Part shown: positions 6,690-16,385 of the stretch, piece by piece | Numbering within the stretch: position 1 is the stretch's first letter | Layout of the letters: every line of letters starts with the position of its first letter | Assembly: GCF_007830175.1 (NCBI RefSeq) | Contig: NZ_VLKH01000002.1 | Span: forward strand, 1-64,000 | Source of the DNA: Sedimentibacter saalensis | GTDB lineage: Bacteria; Bacillota; Clostridia; Tissierellales; Sedimentibacteraceae | Direction: 5' to 3' | DNA length: 64,000 nucleotides | Notes under the pieces: generated by a model | Told to the model about the DNA's origin: nothing | The model's input: the letters and a program-made list of their open reading frames with translations, nothing else | The model's database searches: none | Made by a program: the position numbers and the translations under genes

Positions 6690-7943
6690 ATGCTTATAAC
6701 ATCAATGTTAAGGGTTGTTCTGACCCGCTCATTAAAGCCGTTTGTTTTTACGGGGAGAAACGAGAATAAACTTAAATTTGATTCTCTTGAAGATCTGGGA
6801 TTGTACGTTCATATTCCATTTTGCAGGAGTATCTGTAGGTTCTGTCCTTATTTCAAGGAAGTATATGACAAACATAAGGCTGAATCATATAAGAAAGCAC
6901 TGCTAAAGGAAATAGACATTGTGTGCAGAAATCTTAAGGAGAAAAAGAATGCTGCAAGCCTGTACTTTGGAGGAGGTACTCCTGCACTCATGATAGATGA
7001 CATGAAAGAAATTATTGACAAGCTTAAAAATTATTTCATCATTGAAGGCAGCATAGGCGTTGAACTTCATCCGGAAGATATTAAAGAATCAACACTTGAT
7101 AAATTGAAGAATATTGGTATAAATATGGTGAGTATAGGAATTCAGTCTTTTGATGAAAAATGTCTGCAAAGGCTGGGAAGAAAAAATGATCTTTTTGAAG
7201 AAAAGCTGAATCTCGTCAAAAGTTATGAATTTGATGTTGTTGATGTTGACTTGATTTTTGCTATTCCAGGTCAGACGGACAAAATTCTGCTGAAAGACAT
7301 TACGGCTGCATTTGATAACGGAGCCACTCAAGTTTCAACATACCCTTTCATAGATTTCACTTTTGCAGACAACGACTATAAGGCAATGCCGGAAAAAACA
7401 AAAAAAAGGATGCTTAAAAAACTTACAGAATTCTGCAGCAACATTAATATAGAAAGAACTTCTGTTTGGACATTTGCAAAGAAAGGAACAAAGCGCTATT
7501 CTTCAGTTACGAGAGATAATTTTCTTGGTTTTGGTGTGTCAGCAGCAACACTTTTAAAGAATACATTTAAAATAAACACATTTTCAATTTCTGAGTACAT
7601 AAAAAGAATAAACAACAGCATTCTTCCATCTTCATTGACTCTGTATTTCACAAAAAGGCAAAGAGCAGTATATTATTTGTTCTGGAGCGCTTACTCCTTA
7701 AAAATTGATATTCAGAAATTTGAAAAAATCATCGGAGAATCCATTGATAAGATGTTCGGCTTTGAACTTTTACTGGCTGAAAAATTAAATCTCTTAGTTA
7801 AAAACAAAGATTTCTATGAGCTAACACCGAAATCTTCATACTGGTATCATATTATTGAACAATCTTACACAAGAAAATACATCGACAAAGTATGGAATGT
7901 TTCTAGAAAAGAAGCATTCCCAGGCAAAATAGTCTTAAGATAA
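6690..7943 (+). CDS. HemW-like radical SAM protein
   Basis: 417 residues from the ATG at 6690, chosen because CAGGAGG lies eight bases upstream. The radical SAM cluster motif CRSICRFC has Cys at 45, 49 and 52, in the HemW/HemN context YVHIPFC. It is followed by YFGGGTPAL (SAM glycine motif) near residue 99, GVELHPED, MVSIGIQSFDE and DLIFAIPGQT, all typical of the coproporphyrinogen III oxidase-like/HemW branch. The C-terminal 120 residues diverge and lack a clear HemW domain. By family it could be a heme chaperone or an anaerobic methyltransferase/oxidase; the substrate cannot be told. A 30-residue N-terminal extension precedes the core. Confidence 0.75.
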   Translation: MLITSMLRVVLTRSLKPFVFTGRNENKLKFDSLEDLGLYVHIPFCRSICRFCPYFKEVYDKHKAESYKKALLKEIDIVCRNLKEKKNAASLYFGGGTPALMIDDMKEIIDKLKNYFIIEGSIGVELHPEDIKESTLDKLKNIGINMVSIGIQSFDEKCLQRLGRKNDLFEEKLNLVKSYEFDVVDVDLIFAIPGQTDKILLKDITAAFDNGATQVSTYPFIDFTFADNDYKAMPEKTKKRMLKKLTEFCSNINIERTSVWTFAKKGTKRYSSVTRDNFLGFGVSAATLLKNTFKINTFSISEYIKRINNSILPSSLTLYFTKRQRAVYYLFWSAYSLKIDIQKFEKIIGESIDKMFGFELLLAEKLNLLVKNKDFYELTPKSSYWYHIIEQSYTRKYIDKVWNVSRKEAFPGKIVLR

Positions 7944-8003
7944 AGTTACTATATTATGAATAGGAAATTGCATAATTCGATTGGCAAAATATTGGAGGTA
8001 ATT

Positions 8004-9530
8004 ATGCTTTCGAAAATTAAGACCTGTGTTTTGTATGGACTTGAAGGATATGAAATTGATGTGGAAACAGACTTATCAGGAGGACTTCCGAATTTTAGCA
8101 TTGTGGGACTTCCTGATATTTCAATTAAGGAATCGAAGGAAAGAGTTCGCTCAGCAGTTAAGAACAGCGGATACAGCTTTCCTGTAAGCAGGATTACCGT
8201 TAATCTAGCTCCTGCAAATTTGAAAAAGGAAGGAAGCCAGATTGACCTTCCTATTGCTGTGGGAATTCTTGCAGCCAGCAAGATTATAAAGGAAAAAATC
8301 GGCAATAAGACAATAATTATAGGAGAATTGTCCCTGGACGGCAAAATTACCGCTGTTGAAGGGGCACTGCCCATGGTAATATCCATGAGGAACAATAATT
8401 TTGAAAGAATAATAATTCCTGAAGACAACAAGGAAGAATGTGGCGCCATAGAAGGAATAGAAGTAGTGCCAGTCAATAATTTAATCAGATTGGTTGAATA
8501 TCTTAACAAAGAAATTGAAATAGATCCATTTAAAAATGATTATGAAAAATTTAATCAACTCGAAGTTTTCAATGAAGATTTTTCAGAAATTAAGGGACAG
8601 CCTGCCATGAAAAGAGCTGTAGAAATCGCCGCTGCAGGAATGCACAACGTGTTGCTCCTTGGATCACCGGGCTCAGGCAAGACTATGATAGCAAGAAGAA
8701 TTCCAACCATACTTCCTGATTTAACATTTGAAGAGTCCCTAGAAGTTACAAAAATATACAGCATATCCGGTTTGTTGTCAGGCAAAGGTCTCATAAGGAA
8801 ACGACCTTTCCGTTCACCTCATCACACCTCCTCACGAGTTGCAATGGCTGGAGGCGGTTCAAAGCCAAGCCCTGGAGAAGTATCCCTGGCTCACTACGGC
8901 GTCTTGTTTCTCGATGAAATCCCAGAGTTTCCTAAAAATGTGCTGGAAGTTTTAAGGCAGCCCATGGAAGACGGGAAAATTTCCATATCACGGGCCAATG
9001 GTTCTTTTACATTTCCTGCTAAATTTATGTTTGTAGCCGCTATGAATCCGTGCTGCTGCGGGTACCTGGGCGATTCAACTCATGAATGCACATGCACCCA
9101 AAGTCAGATTGACAAATACCTTGGGAAAATTTCTGGTCCCTTGTTAAACCGCATCGACATACAGGTTGAAGTTTCTCCGGTAAAATATGAAGATTTGAAA
9201 AATACAAATGAAGAGGAATCTTCATCTGAAATCAAAAAAAGAATAATAAATGCACGCAATATCCAAAAGGAAAGATATAAGGAAATTGGTATCATAACAA
9301 ATTCTGAGCTTTCAGGAAGATATATTTCTAAATACTGCAAAACAAACAGTGAATCAGAAAGTCTTCTAAAAAGTGCCTTTGAAACACTTGGTTTAAGCGC
9401 CAGGGCATACAACAAAATATTGAAGGTAGCAAGAACAATTGCTGATTTGGAAGGCTGTGAGAATATAAAAACCATCCATGTGGCAGAAGCAATTCAGTAT
9501 AGAAACCTTGACAGGAAGTACTGGAGGTAA
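8004..9530 (+). CDS. comM: ComM/YifB family Mg-chelatase-like AAA+ ATPase
   Basis: 508 residues from the ATG at 8004 (TTGGAGG upstream; the canonical family start MLSKIKTCVLYGL). Residues 1-170 form the ChlI-like N domain (GLPNFSIVGLPD), followed by the AAA+ core with Walker A GSPGSGKTM near residue 220, Walker B GVLFLDEIPEF, sensor-type AAMNPCCCGY and a cysteine cluster (CCCGYLGDSTHECTC). In naturally transformable bacteria ComM is a branch-migration helicase that extends integrated donor DNA. It is directly followed by dprA, whose start overlaps its ribosome site, so DNA uptake/recombination is the shared theme. Confidence 0.92.
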   Translation: MLSKIKTCVLYGLEGYEIDVETDLSGGLPNFSIVGLPDISIKESKERVRSAVKNSGYSFPVSRITVNLAPANLKKEGSQIDLPIAVGILAASKIIKEKIGNKTIIIGELSLDGKITAVEGALPMVISMRNNNFERIIIPEDNKEECGAIEGIEVVPVNNLIRLVEYLNKEIEIDPFKNDYEKFNQLEVFNEDFSEIKGQPAMKRAVEIAAAGMHNVLLLGSPGSGKTMIARRIPTILPDLTFEESLEVTKIYSISGLLSGKGLIRKRPFRSPHHTSSRVAMAGGGSKPSPGEVSLAHYGVLFLDEIPEFPKNVLEVLRQPMEDGKISISRANGSFTFPAKFMFVAAMNPCCCGYLGDSTHECTCTQSQIDKYLGKISGPLLNRIDIQVEVSPVKYEDLKNTNEEESSSEIKKRIINARNIQKERYKEIGIITNSELSGRYISKYCKTNSESESLLKSAFETLGLSARAYNKILKVARTIADLEGCENIKTIHVAEAIQYRNLDRKYWR

Positions 9531-9531
9531 T

Positions 9532-10632
9532 ATGGACTGCTTAAGCATAAATCAAAAAACCATTGGCTGGCTAAATTCTGCCAGAGGAATATCAAACGGA
9601 AAAATAGAAAAATTACTTAACTATTTTGAAGGAAACACAACATATCTGTGGGATAATTTTGAATGTGAGAAAAAGAATTTGCAGCTAAAGGAAGAAATCA
9701 TAATAGAACTTTCAAGAACAAAGGACAGCTTTGAAGAAAACATGCTTAAAAAATTAAATGAACATAATGCTTTTGCCGTGACCATTTTTGATGAAACTTA
9801 CCCCTTGCTGCTTAAGGAAATAGTATTGCCGCCTTACATTTTGTATTGCAGGGGAAGCATAAAAAACATAGACAATCTTTCAATTGCAGTTGTAGGTTCC
9901 AGAAAGGCAACAAGTTATGGAAAATGGGCTACAGAAAAATTCACCAGGGAACTTTCCGAAATTGGAGTTAATATAGTAAGCGGTCTTGCTGCAGGAATTG
10001 ATTCAGTAGCACACAAAACAGCACTGAAATGCGGTGCAAAAACAATAGGTGTAATTGGCTGTGGAATAGATGTTGTGTATCCTAAAATCAATGAGCAACT
10101 GTACAATGAAATTGCTGAAAAAGACGGTGCTGTAATTACGGAATATTTTTTCGGCATGCAGCCCATGCCTAACAACTTTCATGACAGAAACCGCATAATA
10201 AGCGGATTATCCCATGGAGTGCTTGTCATTGAAGCACAGGAAAGAAGCGGAACATTAATTACAGCAGGGCATGCGGCAGACCAGGGGAGAGAAATATTTG
10301 CAGTTCCCGGCAACATTGACAGCATCTACAGCAAGGGAACAAATGCTCTTATAAGAGACGGAGCTAAAATTACATCTTCTTTGGATGATATAATAGAAGA
10401 AATTCCTCTGCTAAAAGAAAAATCTGCAAAAAAGAACAGCATAGACTTAACATGTTTAAGCAGTGATGAAATGAAAGTCATAAAAAGCATTTTGTCAGGA
10501 AACAAGACTGTTTATGAAATTGCAGGAGAAACAGGATTGGAAACTCCTCTTTTGTTAAGCATTCTTACATTTCTTGAAATGAAGGGCAAAATAACAAAGA
10601 TTTCAGGAAACAAATTTTCGCTTAATCAATAA
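9532..10632 (+). CDS. dprA: DNA processing protein DprA
   Basis: 366 residues from the ATG at 9532, one base after the comM stop; CTGGAGG at the end of comM is its ribosome site. The Rossmann-like DprA core has VVGSRKATSYG, VSGLAAGIDSVAHKTAL, GCGIDVVYPKIN, NFHDRNRIISGLS and ERSGTLITAGHA, all diagnostic. A winged-helix-like domain (about 305-366) ends the protein. DprA loads RecA on incoming single-stranded DNA during transformation. Length and domain order are normal. Confidence 0.95.
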   Translation: MDCLSINQKTIGWLNSARGISNGKIEKLLNYFEGNTTYLWDNFECEKKNLQLKEEIIIELSRTKDSFEENMLKKLNEHNAFAVTIFDETYPLLLKEIVLPPYILYCRGSIKNIDNLSIAVVGSRKATSYGKWATEKFTRELSEIGVNIVSGLAAGIDSVAHKTALKCGAKTIGVIGCGIDVVYPKINEQLYNEIAEKDGAVITEYFFGMQPMPNNFHDRNRIISGLSHGVLVIEAQERSGTLITAGHAADQGREIFAVPGNIDSIYSKGTNALIRDGAKITSSLDDIIEEIPLLKEKSAKKNSIDLTCLSSDEMKVIKSILSGNKTVYEIAGETGLETPLLLSILTFLEMKGKITKISGNKFSLNQ

Positions 10633-10912
10633 AAGAATATTTGCTTACAGTTTAAACCAATTAACATAAAGTATTGCAGATATAATTAAAGGATAAATTT
10701 TTAGAATATAGAATTGTTTCGCTTAAAAATTTTATATTTTACGTAATATAACGGGGGGATAAAATTCTCTTACTCAAAAGAATCAAATTAATAAAAGAAG
10801 GAAATATGCTTGTAATCATGTCGAAAATTGTTGGAAATATAAACATGAAAATATATCTTTATTTCTAAAATATGGTATAATATAACAAATAACAGGGATA
10901 TAGGGGTATATT
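10633..10912. other. Intergenic region before the histidine kinase
   Basis: 280 AT-rich bases. A TATAAT at 10876-10881 about 31 bases before the kinase start is a plausible -10 without clear -35. A 20-codon frame at 10806 is not supported as a gene. I see no terminator hairpin for dprA. Confidence 0.4.
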
Positions 10913-12970
10913 ATGGAATTAGGTCAATCTTTGAGCAAAAATAACAATAAAGATGAAAACGATTACAGACTTATAATTTATGTTTTTGTAATTACATGGT
11001 TGTACTTTCTTCATTTTAATAATTTCTATATGTTTCACAGCTTCATAGAAATATTCAGTGCTGTAATTTGTTTCGGCATATTTATGTTTTCCCTGAACAC
11101 CTACAAATTTTCAAAAAATGATTTTTTCGCTTTTTTAGGATACGGGTATTTATTTGTAGGAATGCTTGATATATTGCATGCATTTTCTTATGAGTCCATG
11201 GGCATATTTCCAGGTGCTTCAGCCGATATGGTTGTTAGATTTTGGGTAGCAGCAAGATTGTTCGAAGCTGCAACTTTGTTGATGTCAAGTTTGTTCTTGT
11301 ATAATAAAATCAGTCATGAAAAATTAAACATGGTTCAAATAATTTACTTTACAGCATTTGTCTTCTCTGTGCTGGATATTATGTATTTCAATTTTTTGCC
11401 TGACAGCTGGGATAATGGAAAGACTGAGTTTAAACTGGTCATGGAATATTTTATTACCACGGTACTTATTATAAGTCTTTTTCATTTTTTTAAGGCCAGA
11501 AAATCTATAGATTCCAATTTGTTTTTTTATCTTGAATTATCAATGGTACTGAAAATAATTTCTGAAATATTAATATCACTTTATTCATTTAATACAGACA
11601 TTATGTTTTCACTTGGACACATAATAAAAGTTGTATCATTTTTCCTAATGTACAAGGGAATAGTTGAAAACGGACTTCAGAGGCCTTATGAGAAGCTGAT
11701 ACACAATCTGGATATGGAGGAAAACTACCGCAAACATATTGAAGATGCAATACTTAAAAATGAAAAGTGTTACGATCTTATAATAGACCGCTCGGGAGAC
11801 GGTATAGTGATTCACAAGAATAATAAAATCATATATGCAAATTCAACTTTTGCTTTAAATGTTGGAGCTGGAGAAATATCAAGCATTATGGGAAGAAACA
11901 TCTGGGACTTTATTCATGATGACAAAACTGAAATGACAAAAGATCATTTTATGAATATTGAAAACAATCATTTAAATTTTCCATTTGAAGAAATTAAGTT
12001 GTTAAATATCCAAGGTGTTGAAGTAGGAGCAGAATGCAGCTTCAATTATATCATGTACAGAGGAGAACCTGCAGTCATGACCATATTCAGGGGATTCAGT
12101 TCTCAGGAAAGAATAATATCACTTAAGAACGACATAGCAGAAGGAGAAAAGAAACTTGAGCAATCTAACGAGTACAACACGCTGATGACGGAATTTTTCA
12201 CGAATATATCCCATGAGCTTAAAACACCGCTTAACATAATACTGGGTACAATACAGCTTCTTGAAATGCCGGTAAAAGAAAAGCTGCCGGATTCATGTGA
12301 GTATAGAAAGAGCAGGTATCTGAGAATAATGAAGCAAAATACTTTCAGGCTCATAAGGCTTATTAATAACCTTATTGATATTTCTAAATATGATTCGAAA
12401 TATTTGAAATTGGACATGCACAACCATGACATCGTAAAAATTGCAGAAGACATTTCAGTGTCGGTAAGCGAAAATTTCAAATCTAAAGGCGTTAAAATCA
12501 TTTTTGACACGGATACAGAAGAAAAAGTAATGGCAGTGGATGAAGATAAACTTGAAAGGATACTGTTAAATTTGCTTTCAAATGCTGTAAAGTTTACAAA
12601 TAACGGCGGCGAAATAATGGTAAATGTTGAAGACCACGAAGATTTTGTGCGCATAAGTGTGAAGGATACAGGTATTGGCATACCAAAGGACAAGCTAGAT
12701 GCTATTTTTGACAGGTTCTGCCAGGTTGACAGGTCTTTAACCCGAAACAGGGAAGGAAGCGGAATAGGTTTGTCATTGGTCAAGACTCTTGTTGAAATGC
12801 ACGGAGGAAAAATTATGGTCAACAGCACTGTGGGGGAAGGAAGCGAATTTATTTTTGATTTGCCGGTCATTGTCTTGGACGAAAAACAAGTCAGTGACGC
12901 AATATTTTATGACAGCAAAATAGACAAAATAAATATAGAATTTTCTGATATTTATTCCTTGGAATACTGA
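10913..12970 (+). CDS. Membrane sensor histidine kinase with MASE3, PAS, HisKA and HATPase domains
   Basis: 685 residues. About seven hydrophobic segments between residues 20 and 255 form a MASE3-type membrane sensor (including FAFLGYGYLFVGMLDILHAF). A PAS-like domain follows at about 280-400, then the HisKA dimerisation helix with phospho-acceptor His in NISHELKTPLN near residue 432. The HATPase domain carries the N box NLLSNAVKFTNN, G1 DTGIGIP, F box FDRF and G2 GSGIGLSLVK. No response regulator is adjacent, so it is an orphan kinase whose signal and partner are unknown. It separates dprA from topA, genes usually close together in Firmicutes. The start follows TAGGGG. Confidence 0.9.
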   Translation: MELGQSLSKNNNKDENDYRLIIYVFVITWLYFLHFNNFYMFHSFIEIFSAVICFGIFMFSLNTYKFSKNDFFAFLGYGYLFVGMLDILHAFSYESMGIFPGASADMVVRFWVAARLFEAATLLMSSLFLYNKISHEKLNMVQIIYFTAFVFSVLDIMYFNFLPDSWDNGKTEFKLVMEYFITTVLIISLFHFFKARKSIDSNLFFYLELSMVLKIISEILISLYSFNTDIMFSLGHIIKVVSFFLMYKGIVENGLQRPYEKLIHNLDMEENYRKHIEDAILKNEKCYDLIIDRSGDGIVIHKNNKIIYANSTFALNVGAGEISSIMGRNIWDFIHDDKTEMTKDHFMNIENNHLNFPFEEIKLLNIQGVEVGAECSFNYIMYRGEPAVMTIFRGFSSQERIISLKNDIAEGEKKLEQSNEYNTLMTEFFTNISHELKTPLNIILGTIQLLEMPVKEKLPDSCEYRKSRYLRIMKQNTFRLIRLINNLIDISKYDSKYLKLDMHNHDIVKIAEDISVSVSENFKSKGVKIIFDTDTEEKVMAVDEDKLERILLNLLSNAVKFTNNGGEIMVNVEDHEDFVRISVKDTGIGIPKDKLDAIFDRFCQVDRSLTRNREGSGIGLSLVKTLVEMHGGKIMVNSTVGEGSEFIFDLPVIVLDEKQVSDAIFYDSKIDKINIEFSDIYSLEY

Positions 12971-13082
12971 TTAAAAAGTTTTTAAATGAATAAATATATG
13001 ATACATATTTTTTGTAATAATAATGAATGATGAGTCTTTTGCTTAATTGATAAGCTATTGACAAATAAAAAAATCTATTATA

Positions 13083-13091
13083 TGTTATAAT
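13083..13091 (+). promoter_or_regulatory. topA extended -10 promoter
   Basis: TGTTATAAT is a perfect extended -10, 56 bases before the start. A TTGACA exists at 13058 but is 22 bp away, too far for normal spacing. Confidence 0.5.
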
Positions 13092-13147
13092 AGAATTATA
13101 CGGTAATTATTGTTAAAATTAAACGTATACGAGGTATTGGAGGAAAA

Positions 13148-15343
13148 ATGAATAATTTGTTAATAGTTGAATCTCCGGCAAAAGCAAAGACAATTGCTAA
13201 GTTTCTAGGAAAAAACTATACTGTTAAAGCTTCGGTTGGTCATGTGAGAGATTTGCCCAAAAGCAAGCTTGGCATTGATGTTGATAATAATTTTGAACCT
13301 AACTATATTACCATAAGAGGTAAAGGGGATGTAATAAAGGAACTTAAAAAGGAAGCAAAAAAGGCAGACAACGTGTATCTTGCAACGGACCCTGACCGAG
13401 AAGGTGAAGCAATTTCATGGCATCTGGCTAAAATACTCAATCTTGATGAAAGCAAGGATATAAGAGTAGAGTTCAATGAAATTACTAAGGAAGCCATAAA
13501 AAAAGCAAGCAAGAATCCCAGAAAAATAAATATTGATCTTGTTGATGCCCAGCAAGCCAGGAGAATTCTAGACAGATTGGTTGGTTATAATATAAGCCCT
13601 CTGTTGTGGAAAAAGATTGAAAAGGGATTGAGTGCCGGAAGAGTACAGTCTGTTGCATTGAAACTTGTAATAGACAGAGAAAGAGAAATAATGGATTTTG
13701 TTCCTGAAGAATACTGGACACTGGAACTTGAAGTTAAAAAAAATAAAAAAAAGTTTATTGCCAAGTATGCGGGAATTCTTAAAAATGATAAGTTAAGCAA
13801 AATAAAAATAAAAAATGAAGATGAAGTAAAAGAAATCATAAATAGTATGGATACGGAAAAAATATCCGTCTATAAAACTGAAAAAACAAAGAGCTATTCA
13901 AAACCAAGCGCTCCTTTTACAACAAGCACCCTGCAGCAGGAAGCAAACAGAAGGCTTAACTTCCCGGCAAAGAAAACAATGATGATTGCGCAGCAGCTCT
14001 ACGAGGGAATCAACATTAAGGGAGAAGGAAGCGTAGGTTTGGTTACATACATCAGGACTGACTCATTCAGACTTTCTGACGAAGCAGTGACAATGGCCAA
14101 GGATTACATAGTTTCAAACTACGGTGATAAATACTACATGAACAGGGTGTTCACAAAGCCTAAGAAAAATGAAAACAAGGTTCAGGATGCCCATGAAGCC
14201 ATAAGGCCAACATATGTAAACAAAAATCCTGATCTCATCAAGGACAGCCTTTCATCAGACCAATACAAGCTTTACAGCCTCATATGGAAAAGATTTATTG
14301 CATGTCAGATGGTTGATGCAGAATATGATGTTACAAAGGTTCTTTTAGACGGAAACGGAAATATTTTTGAAGCAAGTGGTAAAATATTGGTTTTCGACGG
14401 GTATAAAAAAGTCTACAAGTATTCAGATGATTCGGAAAGCAAGCTTCTTCCGGAAGTTGAGAAAAGTGAGATGTTAGAAATCAGCCAGATATCTCCGGAG
14501 CAGCACTTCACACAGCCACCTGCAAGATACACGGAAGCAAGCCTTATAAAGGATCTTGAAGAAAGAGGAATAGGAAGGCCAAGCACATATGCTCCTACAA
14601 TAACAACCATTACAAGCAGGGAATATATAGTCAAGGACAAAGGCAGTCTTTTTCCTACTGACATGGGATTTCTTGTTACTGAAATGATGGAAAAGTATTT
14701 TTCCAAGGTAATAAATGAAAAGTTTACAGCTGAAATGGAAAATATGCTTGATGAAGTTGCTTCCGGTAAGGTTGAATGGCATGAAGTAATAAATGAGTTT
14801 TACAAGGACTTTAAAGAAGAACTTGACGTTGCCGAAAAGGAAATGGAAGAAATTGAAATTAAGGATGAAGTAAGCGATGTACAGTGCGAGAACTGCGGTG
14901 CCTTCATGGTTATTAAGAAGGGAAGGTATGGTAAATTTCTGGCATGCCCAAACTATCCGGAGTGCAAGAATACAAAACCTCTGGGAGGCAAAGAGGCTGT
15001 TGAGGAAACTGATGAAGTTTGCGAAGTTTGCGGAGCTAAGATGCTCAAAAGAAAAGGAAGATACGGTGAGTTTCTTGCCTGTTCAAATTATCCTAGCTGC
15101 AAGACCACTAAGCCTATAGTAAAAACAATAGATGTGAATTGTCCCAAGTGCGACGGCAAGATTGCAATTAAGTTTTCCAAGGCTGGAAGAAGGTTTTTTG
15201 GATGTACAAATTATCCTGAGTGCAATTTCATGTCATGGCTTGAACCAACAAAAGAAAAATGTCCTGTGTGCGGTGAGATGATGGTTATTAAAGATAACAA
15301 GATAACATGCATCAATAAAAAATGCGGGAAAACAGAAGAATAA
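13148..15343 (+). CDS. topA: DNA topoisomerase I
   Basis: 731 residues, type IA. The Toprim domain opens the protein (LIVESPAKAKTI, then ATDPDREGEAISWH), and GLSAGRVQSVALKLV follows near 165. The catalytic Tyr lies in VTYIRTDSFRLS near residue 301. From about 577 there are repeated C4 zinc ribbons: CENCGAFM...CPNYPEC, CEVCGAKM...CSNYPSC, CPKCDGKI...CTNYPEC and a last CPVCGEMM...C..KC. It relaxes negative supercoils to balance gyrase. The domain set is complete and normal for Clostridia. Confidence 0.97.
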   Translation: MNNLLIVESPAKAKTIAKFLGKNYTVKASVGHVRDLPKSKLGIDVDNNFEPNYITIRGKGDVIKELKKEAKKADNVYLATDPDREGEAISWHLAKILNLDESKDIRVEFNEITKEAIKKASKNPRKINIDLVDAQQARRILDRLVGYNISPLLWKKIEKGLSAGRVQSVALKLVIDREREIMDFVPEEYWTLELEVKKNKKKFIAKYAGILKNDKLSKIKIKNEDEVKEIINSMDTEKISVYKTEKTKSYSKPSAPFTTSTLQQEANRRLNFPAKKTMMIAQQLYEGINIKGEGSVGLVTYIRTDSFRLSDEAVTMAKDYIVSNYGDKYYMNRVFTKPKKNENKVQDAHEAIRPTYVNKNPDLIKDSLSSDQYKLYSLIWKRFIACQMVDAEYDVTKVLLDGNGNIFEASGKILVFDGYKKVYKYSDDSESKLLPEVEKSEMLEISQISPEQHFTQPPARYTEASLIKDLEERGIGRPSTYAPTITTITSREYIVKDKGSLFPTDMGFLVTEMMEKYFSKVINEKFTAEMENMLDEVASGKVEWHEVINEFYKDFKEELDVAEKEMEEIEIKDEVSDVQCENCGAFMVIKKGRYGKFLACPNYPECKNTKPLGGKEAVEETDEVCEVCGAKMLKRKGRYGEFLACSNYPSCKTTKPIVKTIDVNCPKCDGKIAIKFSKAGRRFFGCTNYPECNFMSWLEPTKEKCPVCGEMMVIKDNKITCINKKCGKTEE

Positions 15344-15405
15344 GTTTTAATAATTTGACTTTATGCAGCTTTCAATAAAATATGCAATTAATTTACAATT
15401 TGTTG

Positions 15406-15434
15406 TTGCAATTGAAAAATGGCTGTGTTATACT
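15406..15434 (+). promoter_or_regulatory. rpsB operon promoter
   Basis: TTGCAA, 17 bp, TATACT, with TG one base before the -10. This is a strong sigma-A promoter driving the rpsB-tsf-pyrH-frr block. Confidence 0.75.
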
Positions 15435-15439
15435 AAACA

Positions 15440-15530
15440 TAATTACGCACAGATTTAGATTGTGCAGGAGTTGTGCCGAAAGGTCTTCTGCACGGGATGA
15501 TATTTCTGGAGGTAAAACAAAAGGAGGAAA
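15440..15530 (+). promoter_or_regulatory. rpsB mRNA leader with hairpins (possible S2 autoregulatory leader)
   Basis: The 90-base untranslated leader can fold into GCACAGAT/GATTGTGC, and TGCAG/CTGCA encloses a CCGAAAGG segment. Ribosomal protein S2 is known to autoregulate rpsB in several bacteria through its leader. Whether this is such a site is inference. Confidence 0.4.
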
Positions 15531-15535
15531 AAATA

Positions 15536-16300
15536 ATGGCAATAATTAGCATGAAAAAATTGCTGGAAGCAGGAGTTCACTTTGGTCATCAGACAAGAAG
15601 ATGGAACCCTAAGATGGCAGAGTACATTTTTACAGAAAGAAACGGTATCTACATAATCGACTTGCAGAAAACAAGCGATAAAGTAGACGAAGCTTACAAC
15701 TTTGTTAAAGAAGTTGTTGCAAGCGGAGAAGAAGTATTGTTCGTTGGAACAAAAAAACAAGCTCAGGAATCAACTAAATCAGAAGCTGCAAGATGCGGAA
15801 TGCACTTTGTAAGCCAAAGATGGTTGGGTGGTATGCTTACAAACTACCAGACAATCAGAAGAAGAATTGACAGACTCAATGAGTTGAAGAGAATGGAAGA
15901 AGACGGAACATTTGCTCTTTTAACTAAGAAAGAAGTTATAAAGTTGAAAGGTGAAGCTGAAAGACTTGAAAAATTCTTAGGCGGAATCAAGAACATGGAA
16001 AAACTTCCTGGAGCATTGTTCATAGTTGACCCTAGAAAAGAAAGAATAGCTGTTCAGGAAGCTAAAATATTGGGAATACCAGTTGTTGCAATAGTTGACA
16101 CTAACTGCGATCCTGATGAAGTAGACTATGTAATCCCTGGAAATGATGATGCTATCAGAGCCGTAAAACTTTTAACAGCTACAATTGCTGATGCTATCCT
16201 TGAAGGAAGACAAGGCGTTCAGTTGACTGAAGAAGAAGTTGAAGATGAAGTATCAGAAGAAGAACTTGAAAAAGTTGAAGAAACAGAAATAGAAGAATAA
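15536..16300 (+). CDS. rpsB: 30S ribosomal protein S2
   Basis: 254 residues starting at the ATG at 15536 after AAGGAGG; an in-frame upstream start at 15473 is not a family start. [20 protein letters not shown] and the later [14 protein letters not shown] and [12 protein letters not shown] are S2 signatures. The protein ends in an acidic Glu-rich tail (about 238-254). S2 is needed for late 30S assembly and S1 docking. It is followed by tsf, the universal order. Confidence 0.97.
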   Translation: MAIISMKKLLEAGVHFGHQTRRWNPKMAEYIFTERNGIYIIDLQKTSDKVDEAYNFVKEVVASGEEVLFVGTKKQAQESTKSEAARCGMHFVSQRWLGGMLTNYQTIRRRIDRLNELKRMEEDGTFALLTKKEVIKLKGEAERLEKFLGGIKNMEKLPGALFIVDPRKERIAVQEAKILGIPVVAIVDTNCDPDEVDYVIPGNDDAIRAVKLLTATIADAILEGRQGVQLTEEEVEDEVSEEELEKVEETEIEE

Positions 16301-16325
16301 AAATAAAAAATAAAATAAAAATCAA

Positions 16326-16372
16326 AGTAAGGGGTTAGGAATTTTTTCCTTACGCCTTGCTTTTTTAAATTT
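16326..16372 (+). terminator. Possible attenuator between rpsB and tsf
   Basis: GTAAGG and CCTTAC pair across a 15-base loop, and the 3' arm is followed by GCCTTGCTTTTTT. The stem is short, so partial termination to reduce tsf relative to rpsB is only a suggestion. Confidence 0.35.
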
Positions 16373-16385
16373 TGGAGGTATTTAA

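Noticed and set aside
12103..12870. 255-codon reverse-strand frame opposite the histidine kinase
   Set aside because: Antisense of HisKA/HATPase coding sequence; Ser/Phe-rich composition typical of shadow frames.
13058..13063. TTGACA as -35 of topA
   Set aside because: It is 22 bp from TATAAT, outside the usual 16-18 bp spacing; an extended -10 explains the promoter better.
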